64,000 nucleotides of DNA from Rhizobium sp. RU36D (GTDB lineage: Bacteria; Pseudomonadota; Alphaproteobacteria; Rhizobiales; Rhizobiaceae). Made by a program: the position numbers and the translations under genes. Positions 43,598-52,858 of this stretch are shown here, in pieces; position 1 is the first letter of the stretch, and each line of letters starts with the position of its first letter. The stretch lies in assembly GCF_900176345.1 (NCBI RefSeq), contig NZ_FWXU01000011.1, positions 1-64,000 on the forward strand. The letters run 5' to 3'. The notes beneath the pieces were generated by a model. That model was not told the DNA's origin, did no database searches, and saw only the letters and a list, made by a program, of their open reading frames with translations.

Positions 43598-45004
43598 TCA
43601 CGGCACGTGCGGTTGCGCGTCGGCCGCCAGCGGCGGCACGTATGGCTCCGCAGCCACTCGCTTTGCGTGATCGGCCTTAGCGGCCTCGAGATGTCTTGGA
43701 TTGGTCAGAAGATCGATGACCGTGGATGCCAGGGCTTTGGCAACATGGACCATTGCCTTGTGAGCCGCAGGCGATTTTCCCTGCGCGGTGATCTGCCATG
43801 TATGGCCCGGCGTGCCCAAGGCGTGCGTCGCTTGTCCTGCCTGGGCAAAGGGCACGACCCAGCTGACATCCCCCAGGTCTGTCGATCCCAGCATGGGAAC
43901 ACCGCGAGCCTCCAGCGGCACCAGTCCTTCATGCAGAGGCGCCGAGTCCGGCTCGATCCCTGCCCCCGCAAATGCGGCGGCGATGGCCTCCGGCTGCAAG
44001 GTCGCCTGCATCTTCTTCGCATAGGCGCGGTCGGCCTCGTCAAAATCCGGCGGTCCCAGCCGCGCCATGTTGTCATGCAACAAGCGATACAGCGGCGGGT
44101 TGTCCAGCATTTCAGACATGGCCGTCACCACGGTCGACCGCACCTGCGTATCCGTCATGAGGGCCGCACCTTCAGCAATCTTGCGCACCCGCTCCACCAG
44201 GTCGCGCATGTCGCGAGCCCTGAGCGAGCGCACGGAATAGCGCACCGTGGCCTGTGCCTGCACCACATTGGGCGCGCGTCCGCCCGCGTCGAGATAGGCG
44301 TAGTGGATCCGGCTATCCTGCGGCACGTGTTCGCGCAGATAGTTGACGCCGACACTCATGAGTTCGACCGCGTCCAGTGCCGAGCGCCCCAGATGCGGCG
44401 CAACAGCGGCATGCGCCGCCCGCCCGCTGAAATGAAAATCCACCATGCTGACAGCGAGCGTCAGCGGCGGAATGATCCCGTTGAACGACATCGGGTGCCA
44501 GGAAAGTGCCGCATCGACATCGGCAAAATATCCGTCGCGCACCAGGAAGGTCTTTGCCGCACCACCTTCTTCAGCGGGGCAGCCGTAATAGCGGACACGG
44601 CCCGGCAAACCATGGCGCTCCAGGTAATCCTTGACCGCAGTGGCCGCAGACATCGCACCGGCGCCCAGGAGATTATGGCCACAGCCATGGCCGTTACCAT
44701 CCTTGACCAGCGGTTCGTGTCGGTCTGATCCGGCCTGTTGGCTGAGACCCGGCAGCGCATCATATTCGCCGAGAATAGCGATAACAGGGCCACCCTGGCC
44801 TGCCTCGCCCATCACGGCCGTGGCAATACCGCCGAGTGCTCGCTGTACGCGAAAACCTTCCGCTTCAAGCGCATCCGCATGCAGCCTGGCGCTTTGATGC
44901 TCTTCGTAAAGCAGTTCGGGCACATCCCACACCCGATCCGAAAGCTCGACAAAGCGGTCTTTCTTGCCGTCCACCAGCGCCCAGATTTCATCCGTATTCT
45001 GCAA
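43598..45004 (-). CDS. M20 family amidohydrolase/peptidase (AbgB-like)
   Basis: This 468-residue M20 enzyme has GHGCGHNLLGAGAM (metal-binding Cys/His region), the catalytic Glu pair in CPAEEGGAAK, LSWHPMSFN, and the lid/dimerisation domain with GRAAHAAVAPHLGRSALDAV. AbgB and related proteins split p-aminobenzoyl-glutamate or other N-acyl amino acids. It starts with TTG at 45004 behind GGGAGGG and is the first gene of the leftward operon. It suggests that the imported compound is an N-acylated or amide-linked amino acid, or a dipeptide. Confidence 0.88.
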   Translation of the reverse strand: MQNTDEIWALVDGKKDRFVELSDRVWDVPELLYEEHQSARLHADALEAEGFRVQRALGGIATAVMGEAGQGGPVIAILGEYDALPGLSQQAGSDRHEPLVKDGNGHGCGHNLLGAGAMSAATAVKDYLERHGLPGRVRYYGCPAEEGGAAKTFLVRDGYFADVDAALSWHPMSFNGIIPPLTLAVSMVDFHFSGRAAHAAVAPHLGRSALDAVELMSVGVNYLREHVPQDSRIHYAYLDAGGRAPNVVQAQATVRYSVRSLRARDMRDLVERVRKIAEGAALMTDTQVRSTVVTAMSEMLDNPPLYRLLHDNMARLGPPDFDEADRAYAKKMQATLQPEAIAAAFAGAGIEPDSAPLHEGLVPLEARGVPMLGSTDLGDVSWVVPFAQAGQATHALGTPGHTWQITAQGKSPAAHKAMVHVAKALASTVIDLLTNPRHLEAAKADHAKRVAAEPYVPPLAADAQPHVP

Positions 45005-45050
45005 GCCTCAGTGCCCTCCCGCGCAATCAGCCTAGAGGCAAATGTTCGTA

Positions 45051-45070
45051 CATTTGTTCTCTATGCGAAC
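45051..45070. promoter_or_regulatory. Shared motif copy A, leftward promoter region
   Basis: CATTTGT-N5-ATGCGAAC occurs here, 47 bp before the M20 gene start, and again at 45566-45585 before the rightward binding-protein gene with the same spacing. TGTTCG (45043-45048) and CGAACA (45066-45071) also form an inverted repeat. This is a candidate operator for one regulator controlling both operons. Confidence 0.5.
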
Positions 45071-45546
45071 AATTGAGCGACTTTTTCAAGCCGTGTCAAC
45101 AGCAAATCAGAGGGTTGGTTGGGGACTATGGTAATTCAAATCGAACAGACATTACCGCGTCTCGCTCACGCACGGAGTGTTAGCAAGTCTCAGCGCGAGG
45201 ACGGATACAACTTTCTGTGAGCGCGCCGCAAGAGCGCGGAAACATGCTTGGATAAAGCGTATTTTCATCAGATTGGGCACCAAGCACGCAAAAACGCCCA
45301 TTCTATCGACCACAAATGCGGCCAAAGATCGTAGCTCTCCCAATCCTCGCGGATACCGGCAAAACGACCGCCAGGCTCACATCGACAGCAACTCACAACC
45401 ACCGCCAGTCGCACGCCAAAGTCCAACCGATCGTTACAGGCGATCCGCAGGGGCCCCACTGAGGTCTCCGGAAGGAGCCCGCCACAAACAGCCGCGAGGA
45501 ATATGCGAACTTATGTTCAAATTTCTGGTTTACAGACGCCATCGCT
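45071..45546. other. Long divergent intergenic region with no recognised gene
   Basis: About 480 bases separate the two motif regions. Open frames are present on both strands, but I recognise no domain and see no good ribosome-binding site. ATGCGAAC also occurs at 45503-45510, followed by TTATGTTC, giving GAAC-N4-GTTC. A small regulatory RNA or lost regulator gene is possible but unsupported. Confidence 0.45.
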
Positions 45547-45565
45547 TTGCTTAGCATTCAAAGAA

Positions 45566-45585
45566 CATTTGTGCGCAATGCGAAC
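45566..45585. promoter_or_regulatory. Shared motif copy B, rightward promoter region
   Basis: The second CATTTGT-N5-ATGCGAAC copy lies about 72 bp before the GTG start of the binding-protein gene, in the same orientation as copy A. See the leftward copy for the reasoning. Confidence 0.5.
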
Positions 45586-45657
45586 TTTTGCCGTTCAATG
45601 AGCAAATGCATATTGCCGCGATGTGGGGACCCAAATCACCAAACAGGAGGATCAGAC

Positions 45658-47265
45658 GTGAACAGACTTGGCTTGGCCATTGCGGCCACCCTTGCCCTTA
45701 CCGCGGCTCAGGGCGCTTGGGCCCAGGAGGTGCTGACCATCGGCGTACGCTCGGAAGCGGCGACGCTGGACCCGCACTGGACCCAGCTTTCCGCCGACCT
45801 GCAGTTGCAGGAACATATCTTCGAACATCTGGTCGATCTCGACAGCGCATCGCAGCCTTCGCCCGGCCTCGCTGTCTCCTGGGCCCCCATCAACGACACG
45901 ACCTGGGAGTTCAAACTGCGCCCCGGCGTGAAGTGGCACGACGGCGAAGCGTTTACCGCCGATGACGTGATTTATTCCTTCGACCGCCTGAAAGCCGGCA
46001 TTGAAGGCGCAACCGCAAGCCCCGCCTTCCAGCTTGCCAAGGGCGGCAAGGCCTGGACCAAGGTTGACGACCTCACGGTTCGCATCACCACCGAAGGCCC
46101 CTATCCGACGATGGCCGAGGATCTGGCAATGATCCCGATCGTCGCGCAGCATGTGGTTCCCGGCAAGAAGCCCTCGGTCGATTTCAACTCCGGCGCCGCA
46201 GCCATCGGGACAGGACCGTTCCTCTACAAGGAATTCAGTCCGGGCAATCGCATTGTCGTGGCCAAGAATCCAAACTGGTGGGGCGGCGATCCTGGCTGGG
46301 ATGAAGTCGTGTTCCGGCCCGTCGGCGAGGACAGCGCAAGATTGGCAGCCTTGTTGAATGGCGATGTCGACCTGATTGACTATCCGCCAACCGTGGACCT
46401 GCCGCAGCTGGAAGCCGACACCCGCTTCAAAGTGTCTTCCATCGCGTCGGACCGGCTCATCTACATGATGCCGTCCTATCGCCACAGCGAGACCTATATC
46501 ACGGCAAATGACGGCAGCCCGATGCCCAACCCGATGCGCGACTGGCGCGTGCGCAAGGCGCTGTCGCTGGCCATCAATCGCGAGGCAATTCGCGACCGGA
46601 TCATGGGCGGCGCCAGCCAGCCCACCCGCAACATCGTGCCGCCGGGCTTCTTCGGCTATGTCGATGATCTGAAACCCGATGCCTATGATCCTGACGCTGC
46701 CGAGGCCCTGTTGGCTGAAGCCGGTTATGGCGATGGCTTCCGCATGACGATCCACGGCCCCAATGATCGCTATATCAACGACGCGCGCATCATCGAGGCG
46801 GTCGCACAATTCTGGACCCAGATCGGCATTGCGACCGAAGTGGATACGATGCCGCGTGCGGTGTTCTTCTCGGACCTGATCCGTGGCGGCGCCGACAGTT
46901 TCCCCGGCTTTGACAGCCCGAAATTCTCGATGTCGCTGACCGGATGGGGGACCGTTGCCGGCGAGGCCACCTACACTGTCTCAGGCATTCTCGAAACCTA
47001 CAACGCTGCGACCGGCGGCGGAAACGGCAATTTCGGCCGTTATTCCAACCCCTCGATCGATGCGAAATCGGTGCTTGCCAAGCGCACTATCGACCGCACC
47101 GCACGTCTTGCGCTTTTGCAGGACGCGACCCGCTGGGCGATGGAGGACTATGCGCTGATCCCGCTGCATTTCCAGGTCAACAAATGGGCCATGAAGTCCA
47201 GTCTGGAACATTCGCCGCGCACCAACGAGCGCACGCTGGCGACCGAGGTCAAACGCGTGAACTGA
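45658..47265 (+). CDS. Family 5 ABC transporter substrate-binding protein (system 2)
   Basis: This 535-residue periplasmic protein has a Sec signal (MNRLGLAIAATLALTAAQGA, then WAQ). The GTG at 45658 is behind AGGAGG; longer in-frame starts have no homology. The body has RSEAATLDPHWTQLSADLQL, WEFKLRPGVKWHDGEAFTAD and HGPNDRYINDARI. It shares the last of these with the system 1 protein. It leads the rightward operon SBP-B-C-D-F-M24. Confidence 0.92.
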   Translation: MNRLGLAIAATLALTAAQGAWAQEVLTIGVRSEAATLDPHWTQLSADLQLQEHIFEHLVDLDSASQPSPGLAVSWAPINDTTWEFKLRPGVKWHDGEAFTADDVIYSFDRLKAGIEGATASPAFQLAKGGKAWTKVDDLTVRITTEGPYPTMAEDLAMIPIVAQHVVPGKKPSVDFNSGAAAIGTGPFLYKEFSPGNRIVVAKNPNWWGGDPGWDEVVFRPVGEDSARLAALLNGDVDLIDYPPTVDLPQLEADTRFKVSSIASDRLIYMMPSYRHSETYITANDGSPMPNPMRDWRVRKALSLAINREAIRDRIMGGASQPTRNIVPPGFFGYVDDLKPDAYDPDAAEALLAEAGYGDGFRMTIHGPNDRYINDARIIEAVAQFWTQIGIATEVDTMPRAVFFSDLIRGGADSFPGFDSPKFSMSLTGWGTVAGEATYTVSGILETYNAATGGGNGNFGRYSNPSIDAKSVLAKRTIDRTARLALLQDATRWAMEDYALIPLHFQVNKWAMKSSLEHSPRTNERTLATEVKRVN

Positions 47266-47296
47266 CGTTTGAGCGGGCGAGGCAGAGGGTCAAGCC

Positions 47297-48274
47297 ATGA
47301 CTGAATTCATCCTCAGGCGCATCCTGCAGGCCATGCTGGTCCTGTTCGTGATGACTGTCCTGGTGTTCTTCGGGATCCATGTGATCGGCAACCCCGTCGA
47401 TGTCTTTGCCTCGTCCGAATGCACGAAAGCCTGTCTGGACGAGATCATGGTCAATCTTGGCCTGGATCGCCCGGTTTGGCAGCAATATCTGATCTTCCTC
47501 GGCAACCTCGCCGAGGGAGATCTCGGTCGCTCCTTCACCCACGGCGTCCCGGCAATGAGCCTGATCTGGGAGCGGTTTCCCGCAACGCTGGAGCTTGCGA
47601 TCGCCGCCCTGGTGCTGGCTCTGGTGGTCGGTCTGCCACTCGGATTTTATGCCGGGCTTCGTCCCGACAGTTGGGTCTCCAAGACCATCATGGGCCTGTC
47701 GATGATCGGCTTTTCCGTGCCGATCTTCTGGATCGGGCTCATCCTGATCTTGACGTTTTCCGTCAAGCTGGGATGGCTGCCCGCCATCGGCCGGGGCGAT
47801 CTGGTGAATGTGTTCGGCGTTGAGGTCAGCTTTCTGACCCTGAACGGCCTGCGCCATCTGGCGATGCCTGCCTTCACGCTTTCCCTGCTGATGATGTCGA
47901 TGGTCATCCGCCTGACCCGCGCCGGGTTGCGCGAGGTCATGACCTCCGATTACATCAGGTTTGCCCGCGCCAATGGCGTGCCCGAATACCGAGTGCTGGG
48001 CTGGCACGCGATGAAGAACCTGCTGATCCCGATCGTCACGGTTCTCGGCATGGAGTTCGGCGGCGTCATCGCCTTTGCCGTGGTGACGGAGTCGATCTTT
48101 TCCTGGCCGGGCGTGGGGAAGATGCTGATCGACGCGATCAGTGTGCTCGACCGCCCCCTCATCGTTGCTTACCTGATTTTCGTGGTCACGATGTTCGTGC
48201 TGCTCAATCTGGTGATCGACATACTGTATTCGCTGCTTGATCCGCGTGTGCGCCTTGGCGCCGGGGCGGCGTGA
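47297..48274 (+). CDS. Peptide ABC transporter permease, DppB type (system 2)
   Basis: This 325-residue permease begins MTEFILRRILQAMLVLFVMT and has NLGLDRPVWQQYLIFLGNLA, GDLGRSFTHGVPAMS and the EAA loop YIRFARANGVPEYRVLGWHA. It has the same length as its system 1 counterpart. The gap to the binding-protein gene is only 31 bp and, unlike system 1, holds no strong hairpin. Confidence 0.93.
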   Translation: MTEFILRRILQAMLVLFVMTVLVFFGIHVIGNPVDVFASSECTKACLDEIMVNLGLDRPVWQQYLIFLGNLAEGDLGRSFTHGVPAMSLIWERFPATLELAIAALVLALVVGLPLGFYAGLRPDSWVSKTIMGLSMIGFSVPIFWIGLILILTFSVKLGWLPAIGRGDLVNVFGVEVSFLTLNGLRHLAMPAFTLSLLMMSMVIRLTRAGLREVMTSDYIRFARANGVPEYRVLGWHAMKNLLIPIVTVLGMEFGGVIAFAVVTESIFSWPGVGKMLIDAISVLDRPLIVAYLIFVVTMFVLLNLVIDILYSLLDPRVRLGAGAA

Positions 48275-48281
48275 GGATGCC

Positions 48282-49169
48282 ATGATCATCGCCGAACGCC
48301 CCTCCCGCCTGCGCGCCTTTTTGACGGCATTTTTCAGCTCCCCGACCGCGAGCATTGCGTTTTCAGTCTTCGTCGCGATGTCACTGGCGGCGATCTTCGC
48401 ACCGCTGATCACGCCGCAGGACCCATATGATCTTCGCTCCGTGTCCATCATCGACAACCTCCTGCCGCCAGGCGAAGCCAGTTTCGGCGGCATGACCTAT
48501 TGGTTGGGCACCGATGGGCAGGGCCGCGACATGCTGTCGGCCATGCTTTACGGATTGCGGATCTCGCTGATCGTGGGGCTGGCATCCGGCGTCCTCGCTC
48601 TGGCCTTCGGCACGCTGGTCGGGCTGATTGCCGCGTTTCGCAGAGGTTGGATCGATGCTCTGCTGATGCGGATCGTCGATCTGCAACTCAGCCTGCCCAC
48701 CATTCTGGTGGCATTGATCCTGCTGGTCATCCTCGGACGCGGGATGGACAAGATCATTATCGCACTGGTGGTCGTGCAATGGGCCTATTTTGCCCGCACC
48801 GTCCGCGGCGTGGCGCTGGTGGAAAACGCCCGTGACTACGTCGAAGCCGCGCGTGGCCTGCGTCTGCCATCGCTGCGCATCCTGTTTTTCCATATCCTGC
48901 CCAATTGCCTGCCGACGCTGCTGGTGGTTGCCACGATCCAGATGGCGCAGGCGATTTCGCTGGAGGCGACGCTCAGCTTCCTCGGACTGGGCCTGCCGCC
49001 CACCCGGCCTTCGCTCGGGCTGCTGATCGCCAACGGGTTCGACTATCTGCAATCCGGACGCTGGTGGATTTCGGTTCTGCCCGGCGTGGTGCTGCTGGTG
49101 CTGGTCGTGTCGATCAACGTCGTGGGCGACCGCCTGCGCGAAGTCCTCAACCCCCATCTGAGAGGCTGA
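48282..49169 (+). CDS. Peptide ABC transporter permease, DppC type (system 2)
   Basis: This 295-residue permease has the conserved periplasmic YWLGTDGQGRDMLSAMLYGL, then R, and the EAA loop YVEAARGLRLPSLRILFFHI, then LPN. I used the ATG at 48282, seven bases after the DppB stop. The longer open frame overlaps dppB. Confidence 0.92.
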   Translation: MIIAERPSRLRAFLTAFFSSPTASIAFSVFVAMSLAAIFAPLITPQDPYDLRSVSIIDNLLPPGEASFGGMTYWLGTDGQGRDMLSAMLYGLRISLIVGLASGVLALAFGTLVGLIAAFRRGWIDALLMRIVDLQLSLPTILVALILLVILGRGMDKIIIALVVVQWAYFARTVRGVALVENARDYVEAARGLRLPSLRILFFHILPNCLPTLLVVATIQMAQAISLEATLSFLGLGLPPTRPSLGLLIANGFDYLQSGRWWISVLPGVVLLVLVVSINVVGDRLREVLNPHLRG

Positions 49170-49172
49170 GCC

Positions 49173-50159
49173 ATGGCCCCGGTTCTGTCTGTGCGTGGCC
49201 TGACCACGGTGTTTGACAGCGGTCAAAACGAACTGCGTGCCCTGGATGGCGTGGATCTGACCGTCAACGCCGGTGAAATCGTCGCACTGGTCGGCGAAAG
49301 CGGGTCGGGCAAATCGCTGACCGGTTTTTCCATCAACGGGCTCCTGCCGGGAGCGGCGCGGGTCACGGGCGGCAGCATTCACTTAGGTGGTGCCGATCTG
49401 CGCCGCATGCCCCCGCGCGAGATGCGTCACGTCCGCGGCGGCCGGATTGGCATGATCTTCCAGGATCCGATGATGACGCTGAACCCGGTTCTGCGGGTGG
49501 AGACCCAGATGCGCGATGCCTTGCGCGCCCATGCCTCCCTGTCGCGTGCCGACACGCGCAGGCGGCTGGTGGCAGCACTGTCGGAAGTGGGAATTGCCGC
49601 GCCCGAGCAGCGGTTGCGGGCATGGCCCCATGAATTGTCGGGCGGGATGCGCCAGCGCGTGGCGATCGCAACCGCCCTGTTGCACAGTCCGGAACTGATC
49701 ATCGCCGATGAGCCGACGACGGCTTTGGATGTCACCATTCAGGGCCAAATCCTCGCCCTTGCGCAGCGGCTGTGCCGTGAGCGGGGCACGGCACTGGTGT
49801 GGATCACCCATGATCTGGCTGTCGTGGCGGGTATCGCCGACCGCGTCTCGGTCATGTATGCGGGCCGCGTCGTCGAAGAAGGCCCTGTCGATGCCGTGCT
49901 CGACACGCCAGCGCATCCCTACACGCGCGGTCTGATCGACAGCGTCGCGGCCAGCCAGCCGAAGGGCGCGCGGTTGCCGATGATCCCGGGGCGCATGCCC
50001 CTGCTGTCCGACCTGCCTCAGGGCTGCGCCTTTGCAGCGCGTTGCGCCCGACGCAGTGCGGTCTGCGATACGGTCCGGCCCGAGCCACGGGCCACAGGCG
50101 CAGGCCAGACCGTCCGTTGCCATCACCCCCTGACCGAACCAGCCGGAGCCGTGGCATGA
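49173..50159 (+). CDS. Peptide ABC transporter ATPase, DppD/OppD type (system 2)
   Basis: This 328-residue ATPase has Walker A GESGSGKSL, signature [15 protein letters not shown], Walker [13 protein letters not shown] and the C-terminal PQGCAFAARCARRSAVC motif with the four-cysteine type spacing. The gap to DppC is three bases, and its stop overlaps the next ATG (ATGA). Confidence 0.93.
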   Translation: MAPVLSVRGLTTVFDSGQNELRALDGVDLTVNAGEIVALVGESGSGKSLTGFSINGLLPGAARVTGGSIHLGGADLRRMPPREMRHVRGGRIGMIFQDPMMTLNPVLRVETQMRDALRAHASLSRADTRRRLVAALSEVGIAAPEQRLRAWPHELSGGMRQRVAIATALLHSPELIIADEPTTALDVTIQGQILALAQRLCRERGTALVWITHDLAVVAGIADRVSVMYAGRVVEEGPVDAVLDTPAHPYTRGLIDSVAASQPKGARLPMIPGRMPLLSDLPQGCAFAARCARRSAVCDTVRPEPRATGAGQTVRCHHPLTEPAGAVA

Positions 50160-51130
50160 CAGCCGAGCTACCCATTCTCGAGGCGCGCGGCCTGACCAAG
50201 ACCTTTCGGCAGAACGACAGCCTTCTGTCCCGCGCCATCGGGCGCCTGGGGCTTGGCCCCGGTCCGCAGGTGGTCCGGGCGGTGGATGGGGTGGATTTCA
50301 CACTGCACCGGGGCGATGTGCTCGGCATAGTCGGGGAGTCTGGCTGCGGCAAATCCACCCTGGGCCGCATGGCTGCAGGCCTGACACGACCGTCGTCCGG
50401 TGAGGTGCTGCAGCAAGGCAAGGCACGCGACGTGACGCAAGGCCTGGATCGTCAGATGATCTTTCAGGACCCGTTTTCGTCGCTGAACCCGCGCAAGCGG
50501 GTCACCGAACTGATTGGAGAGGCGCCGCGGGTGCACCGCATCGTCGGCGCCAATGAACTGGAAACCTATGTGCGCACCCTGATGGAACGCTGTGGCATCG
50601 ATCCCGCCTTCCACGACCGTTTTGCGCATCAGTTCTCCGGCGGTCAAAGGCAGCGTATCGGAATTGCCCGCGCGCTGGCGGTCAAGCCCGAGGTGCTGAT
50701 CTGTGACGAAGCGGTATCGGCGCTTGACGTGTCGGTTCAGGCGCAGATCGTCAACCTCTTCATGGATCTGCGCGAAGAACTGGGCCTGACCTACATCTTC
50801 ATCAGCCACGATCTCGGCATTGTCAGGCATTTGGCAGACCGGGTGCTGGTCATGTATCTCGGCCGCGTGGTCGAAGAAGGCCCGGCCGAAGAGGTCTTCG
50901 ACGCGCCGCAACACCCCTACACCCGTGCCCTGGTTAAGGCGGTACCACGGCTCGACCGTCGGCGCACCACGTTTCACCCTGTCGCCGGCGAAATTCCCTC
51001 GCCACTGAACCCGCCTTCAGGCTGCCACTTCCATCCGCGCTGCCCGCTGGCGACAGACCGTTGCCGCGTGGAATCCCCGGCCTTGCGCCAGATCGCGCCG
51101 GGCAGGCGCGCGGCCTGTCACCTGCTTTAA
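50156..51130 (+). CDS. Peptide ABC transporter ATPase, DppF/OppF type (system 2)
   Basis: This 324-residue ATPase has Walker A GESGCGKST, signature FSGGQRQRIGIARAL and a Walker B ending CDEAVSALD (DEA, a frequent DppF variant, with the catalytic Glu kept). The region between Walker A and the Q-loop is shorter than in system 1 (LQQGKARDVTQGLDRQM). It ends with the PPSGCHFHPRCPLATDRC motif. Confidence 0.93.
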   Translation: MTAELPILEARGLTKTFRQNDSLLSRAIGRLGLGPGPQVVRAVDGVDFTLHRGDVLGIVGESGCGKSTLGRMAAGLTRPSSGEVLQQGKARDVTQGLDRQMIFQDPFSSLNPRKRVTELIGEAPRVHRIVGANELETYVRTLMERCGIDPAFHDRFAHQFSGGQRQRIGIARALAVKPEVLICDEAVSALDVSVQAQIVNLFMDLREELGLTYIFISHDLGIVRHLADRVLVMYLGRVVEEGPAEEVFDAPQHPYTRALVKAVPRLDRRRTTFHPVAGEIPSPLNPPSGCHFHPRCPLATDRCRVESPALRQIAPGRRAACHLL

Positions 51131-51156
51131 AAAATCAAACCACCAAAGGGAGAGAC

Positions 51157-52308
51157 ATGATGGCTACCTACCAAGATCGCATGACCCGTTTCCGGGGACT
51201 TCTGCCGGGCAAGGCGGACCTTGTCTTCGTTCCGCTGGGCACCGACCTGGATTACCTCACCGGCATTCATCGCGACATCCCGAACTATGGGCGCAACCTG
51301 CATCCCGGCATGTGGCTGGAAGGGGCCTGGATCGCGCCGGGCCGCGACCCGATCCTGACCATTCCCCGCATGACGGCCGAATTCGGCGCCAAGGGCGGCA
51401 CTGATGGCCTGGATGTGCGGGTTCTGGGCGATTGGGACGACCCGGTGCAGATGGTGCGCGGCATCCTGAAGGAATTCGGCATCAAGGACGGCGCGACCAT
51501 TGCCACCTCAGACAATGCCGAGGCTGAAAGCCTGATGGAACTGCAAAAGCTGGTGCCGGCCGCGCGCTTCACCTCGGCCACCCATATCCTGCGCGCCCTG
51601 CGTGTGATCAAGGATGAGGGTGAAATCGCCACCATGCGGGAGGCAGGCCGAATGACCGAAGCCGCCTTTGCCGATGTTCTGCCGAAATTGAAAATCGGGA
51701 TGACCGAGCTGGACATCGTGGCGGAAGTCGACTTTCAGATGAAGCGCCATGGATCGCTGGGGCCATCGTTCACCACCTCGCTCTATAACACCGGACCGAA
51801 CCACCCAATGCGTTTCGGCCGTCGTCTAGAAACCTGGCCGCGCGTATTGACCGCGCCGGTCTCGGTGCTTTTCGACTTTGGCGCCGTGCATGACGGGATG
51901 TGCTATGATTTCGGCCGCACGGTGAGCTTCGGCGCCCCGAGCGACGAGCAGATCAAGGTACACCGGCTGATCATGGACAGCCAACGCGCCGGAATAGCGG
52001 CGCTGAAAGCAGGCGCCACGACCTGCCAGGACGTGGACAAGATCGCCCGCGACGTCATCGCAGATGCTGGCTACGGTGATAAATTCCGACACCGTCTGGG
52101 TCATGGCATAGGCTGGGACGTGCATGAACCACCGTTCCTCACCAAAGGCGACGAAACCCCCGTCGAAGAAGGCATGATCTTCACCATCGAGCCCTCAATC
52201 TTCCAAGACGGCACCTTCTCGGCACGGGTCGAAGACTGCATCGTCGCCCGCCCCGGCGGCGGCGAGCCGCTGACCACCGGCTGGCAAGATCTGGTTGTCA
52301 TTGAGTAG
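51157..52308 (+). CDS. M24 family metallopeptidase (creatinase/prolidase fold), system 2
   Basis: This 383-residue enzyme is of the same fold as the system 1 M24 protein but from a different subgroup. The metal ligands are Asp in VLFDFGAVHDG, Asp in CYDFGRT, His in RLGHGIGWDVHEPP, Glu in FTIEPS and Glu in ARVEDCI. GGGAGAG precedes ATG-ATG at 51157. It closes the rightward operon, mirroring the leftward arrangement. Cytoplasmic hydrolysis of the imported substrate is the likely role. Confidence 0.9.
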   Translation: MMATYQDRMTRFRGLLPGKADLVFVPLGTDLDYLTGIHRDIPNYGRNLHPGMWLEGAWIAPGRDPILTIPRMTAEFGAKGGTDGLDVRVLGDWDDPVQMVRGILKEFGIKDGATIATSDNAEAESLMELQKLVPAARFTSATHILRALRVIKDEGEIATMREAGRMTEAAFADVLPKLKIGMTELDIVAEVDFQMKRHGSLGPSFTTSLYNTGPNHPMRFGRRLETWPRVLTAPVSVLFDFGAVHDGMCYDFGRTVSFGAPSDEQIKVHRLIMDSQRAGIAALKAGATTCQDVDKIARDVIADAGYGDKFRHRLGHGIGWDVHEPPFLTKGDETPVEEGMIFTIEPSIFQDGTFSARVEDCIVARPGGGEPLTTGWQDLVVIE

Positions 52309-52511
52309 GTGAATAGGAGAAGCTAAACACTCCCCTTTCTCATCGATCATGATGAGGCGTGCCGGCATTTACGCACAGTATTCCGGCTTGAACGAACCAT
52401 GGTTGACCATGGCGGACGCAGCTTCCGCCATGAGGTCGGTGCTGAACATTGATCGTGACTGTACGGTTATTCGGCGGATGTTGTTGGAATGATCGGCCAG
52501 CTTCACCTGGA
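52309..52511. other. Short non-coding gap after the peptidase island
   Basis: About 200 bases between the M24 gene and the LysR fragment. I see no gene, hairpin with T-run or repeat. It may hold decayed remains of the missing C-terminal part of the LysR gene, but I cannot recognise residues. Confidence 0.4.
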
Positions 52512-52769
52512 TCAGATGTCCCGCGCCGATTCGAACACCCGCTTCACCTCCGCATAGAGCATATGGGCTTCGGGCGTCGGAATGAGCCGCTGGCGGCTCT
52601 TGCGTAACAGCTGGAACCCCGCCTTTTCCGTCAGTTGCAAAAGCATCTTGCTGACGGCGGGCTGGGTGACATCAAGCGCATCGGCGGCCTTGGTGGTGGA
52701 ACCGTGCAGCATGACCGCCGCAAACATCTCGATCTCGCGTGGCGAAAACTCGCTATCCCTGGTGGCCAA
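52512..52769 (-). pseudogene. LysR-family regulator, N-terminal fragment only
   Basis: The 85 codons from a TTG at 52769 encode an intact LysR winged helix (EIEMFAAVMLHGSTTKAADA, then LDVTQPAVSKMLLQL) and the start of the linker helix (AEVKRVFESARDI), then a TGA. The roughly 210-residue effector domain is absent. It is either a remnant of the regulator of the peptide island or of hut, or a small DNA-binding relic. The initiation codon is uncertain. Confidence 0.75.
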
Positions 52770-52858
52770 ACCTGATGTTTCCTTGCTTCCGTCTCATCCA
52801 AGCGTCATGTCATATCATGGCTGCAAAAAGCGCAAAAACCAGAAGTTGGTACTTCTCG

